Assembly (NCBI GenBank): GCA_018262395.1
Contig: JAGSYM010000078.1
Span: 1 to 5,947, forward strand
DNA: 5,947 nucleotides
DNA from: Nitrospirota bacterium
GTDB taxonomy: Bacteria > Nitrospirota > Thermodesulfovibrionia > Thermodesulfovibrionales > SM23-35
Direction of reading: 5' to 3'
Under the pieces are notes generated by a model that saw only the letters and a program-made list of their open reading frames with translations, was not told where the DNA came from and did not search any database. Shown here piece by piece: positions 5,521 to 5,947 of the stretch. The stretch's first letter is position 1. Each line of letters opens with the position of its first letter. Made by a program: the position numbers and the translations under genes.

Positions 5521-5557
5521 AGGGGAATATGCCCGGGATATACGAGATGGGTACTGC

Positions 5558-5947
5558 TTATGTATTCTCTTTGAGAAGCTTGTACTCGATACTATCAACA
5601 AGAGCCTGGTATGACGCCTCGATAATATTCTCTGAAACTCCGACAGTGCCCCATCTTTCCTCTTCATCTCCGGATTCAACAAGCACTCTGACTTTGGCAG
5701 AAGTGCCTTTCCCTGCGGTCAATACACGCACCTTATAATCGTGGAGCTTGACATTCTTCAACGCAGGATAAAATTTGTCAAGTGCTTTCCGCAAAGCATT
5801 GTCAATCGCATTAACAGGTCCTTCACCCATTGCCGCTGTGTGTTCGATGCGACCGCCAACCTTGACCATAATGGTAGCTTCACTGGCCGGTTCCTCTCCC
5901 TCTCTCCTTTTTTCGATGATCGTTCTGAATCCGATCAGATCAAAGAA
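5558..5947 (-). CDS. cimA: (R)-citramalate synthase, C-terminal part, 5' end outside window
   Basis: Condenses pyruvate and acetyl-CoA to citramalate, the first step of the threonine-independent route to 2-ketobutyrate and isoleucine. The open frame runs off the right edge and gives 129 residues of a protein usually about 520-540 long. All of it belongs to the C-terminal LeuA-type dimerisation/allosteric domain, which in this family binds the feedback effector. Signatures are [87 protein letters not shown] and DSIEYKLL at the end. The [15 protein letters not shown]...DSIEYKL pattern is that of citramalate synthase of the long bacterial type rather than 2-isopropylmalate synthase, which is the main alternative. 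The catalytic barrel is not in view. Stop codon TAA is at 5560-5558. It is on the same strand as the c-di-GMP genes but 294 bases away, with a separate promoter likely between them. Confidence 0.93.
   Translation of the reverse strand, partial: FFDLIGFRTIIEKRREGEEPASEATIMVKVGGRIEHTAAMGEGPVNAIDNALRKALDKFYPALKNVKLHDYKVRVLTAGKGTSAKVRVLVESGDEEERWGTVGVSENIIEASYQALVDSIEYKLLKENT

Larger units (their letters stand above)
5264..5557. other. AT-rich intergenic region between cimA and the c-di-GMP operon
   Basis: 294 bases without an accepted gene. From the left it holds the zinc-ribbon ribosome site, an inverted repeat AGAAATT/AATTTCT (5285-5291, 5302-5308), the putative sigma-54 promoter, two palindromes and two TATAAT boxes. 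The right-hand part (5405-5557) looks compositionally more like coding DNA on the + strand, but no intact gene was found there. No convincing terminator for cimA was found on the - strand. Confidence 0.6.
5405..5557 (+). pseudogene. Possible remnant of a small Cys-containing gene, disrupted at an A7 run
   Basis: The frame from 5405 reads GTDDAICQNCAVKKEVSY and stops at TGA; it contains a CxxC pair but has no usable start codon. At the A7 run (5440-5446), loss of one A would join it to the frame that reads KKRSVIETARLIADGTKEV and continues past 5514 toward the cimA end. A shift the other way joins the frame that ends MGKRC and TAA at 5520. The second segment has the purine-first codon pattern of coding DNA. 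The fragment has no recognised family and no intact 5' end, so decay of a former gene or pure chance are both possible. Confidence 0.2.

Noticed and set aside
5514..5738. 74-codon + strand ORF overlapping the cimA end
   Set aside because: Two thirds of it is the reverse of cimA codons and its ATG lacks a proper ribosome site. Only the part before 5558 is considered, as a possible gene remnant.
1..5947. Mobile element, CRISPR, tRNA/rRNA or phage genes
   Set aside because: No repeats with regular spacing, transposase or integrase motifs, terminal repeats or tRNA cloverleaf were seen on either strand.

Overview
The window reads as ordinary chromosome from a Gram-negative-type bacterium. It is probably an anaerobic or sulfate/nitrogen-cycling lineage such as Nitrospirota or a deltaproteobacterial relative. 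That placement is an inference from the overall look of GroEL, IspG and the citramalate synthase, plus the mix of c-di-GMP genes and a probable sigma-54 promoter; no species can be named from the sequence. There is no sign of a mobile element, phage, CRISPR array, tRNA or rRNA.

Left part, + strand: the C-terminal 243 residues of the chaperonin GroEL (to 733) end in a very clean intrinsic terminator (770-805). A 161-base gap follows. Then come mltG (895-1947, endolytic murein transglycosylase) and ispG (1934-2992, MEP-pathway iron-sulfur enzyme). These two overlap by 14 bases and are almost certainly co-transcribed. They link peptidoglycan strand release with isoprenoid (undecaprenyl carrier) precursor supply. 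Only 41 bases separate ispG from the next gene, which converges on it. A small hairpin with a T run inside that neighbour may terminate the ispG transcript.

Right part, - strand (read right to left): the 3' end of a citramalate synthase gene (5558 to the right edge), a 294-base AT-rich intergenic region, then a compact three-gene cluster. The cluster is a 55-residue four-cysteine zinc-ribbon protein (5096-5263, TTG start), a membrane-anchored GAF-GGDEF diguanylate cyclase (3805-5040), and a tandem-PilZ protein (3034-3747). The gaps are 55 and 57 bases and all three genes point the same way, so they look like one operon that makes and senses cyclic di-GMP. Upstream of it is a good match to a sigma-54 (-24/-12) promoter at 5326-5343. 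Two inverted repeats lie about 47 and 109 bases upstream of the predicted start point, the second where an enhancer-binding protein would be expected.

The most interesting parts are the probable sigma-54 control of a previously unmarked zinc-ribbon/cyclase/PilZ operon, the degenerate product-inhibition site of the cyclase, the degenerate second PilZ motif, and the odd stretch 5405-5557. In that last stretch, three + strand reading frames around an A7 run look like the remains of a small Cys-containing gene, and a near-perfect ribosome binding site precedes a five-codon ORF. No clearly new multi-gene system is visible.
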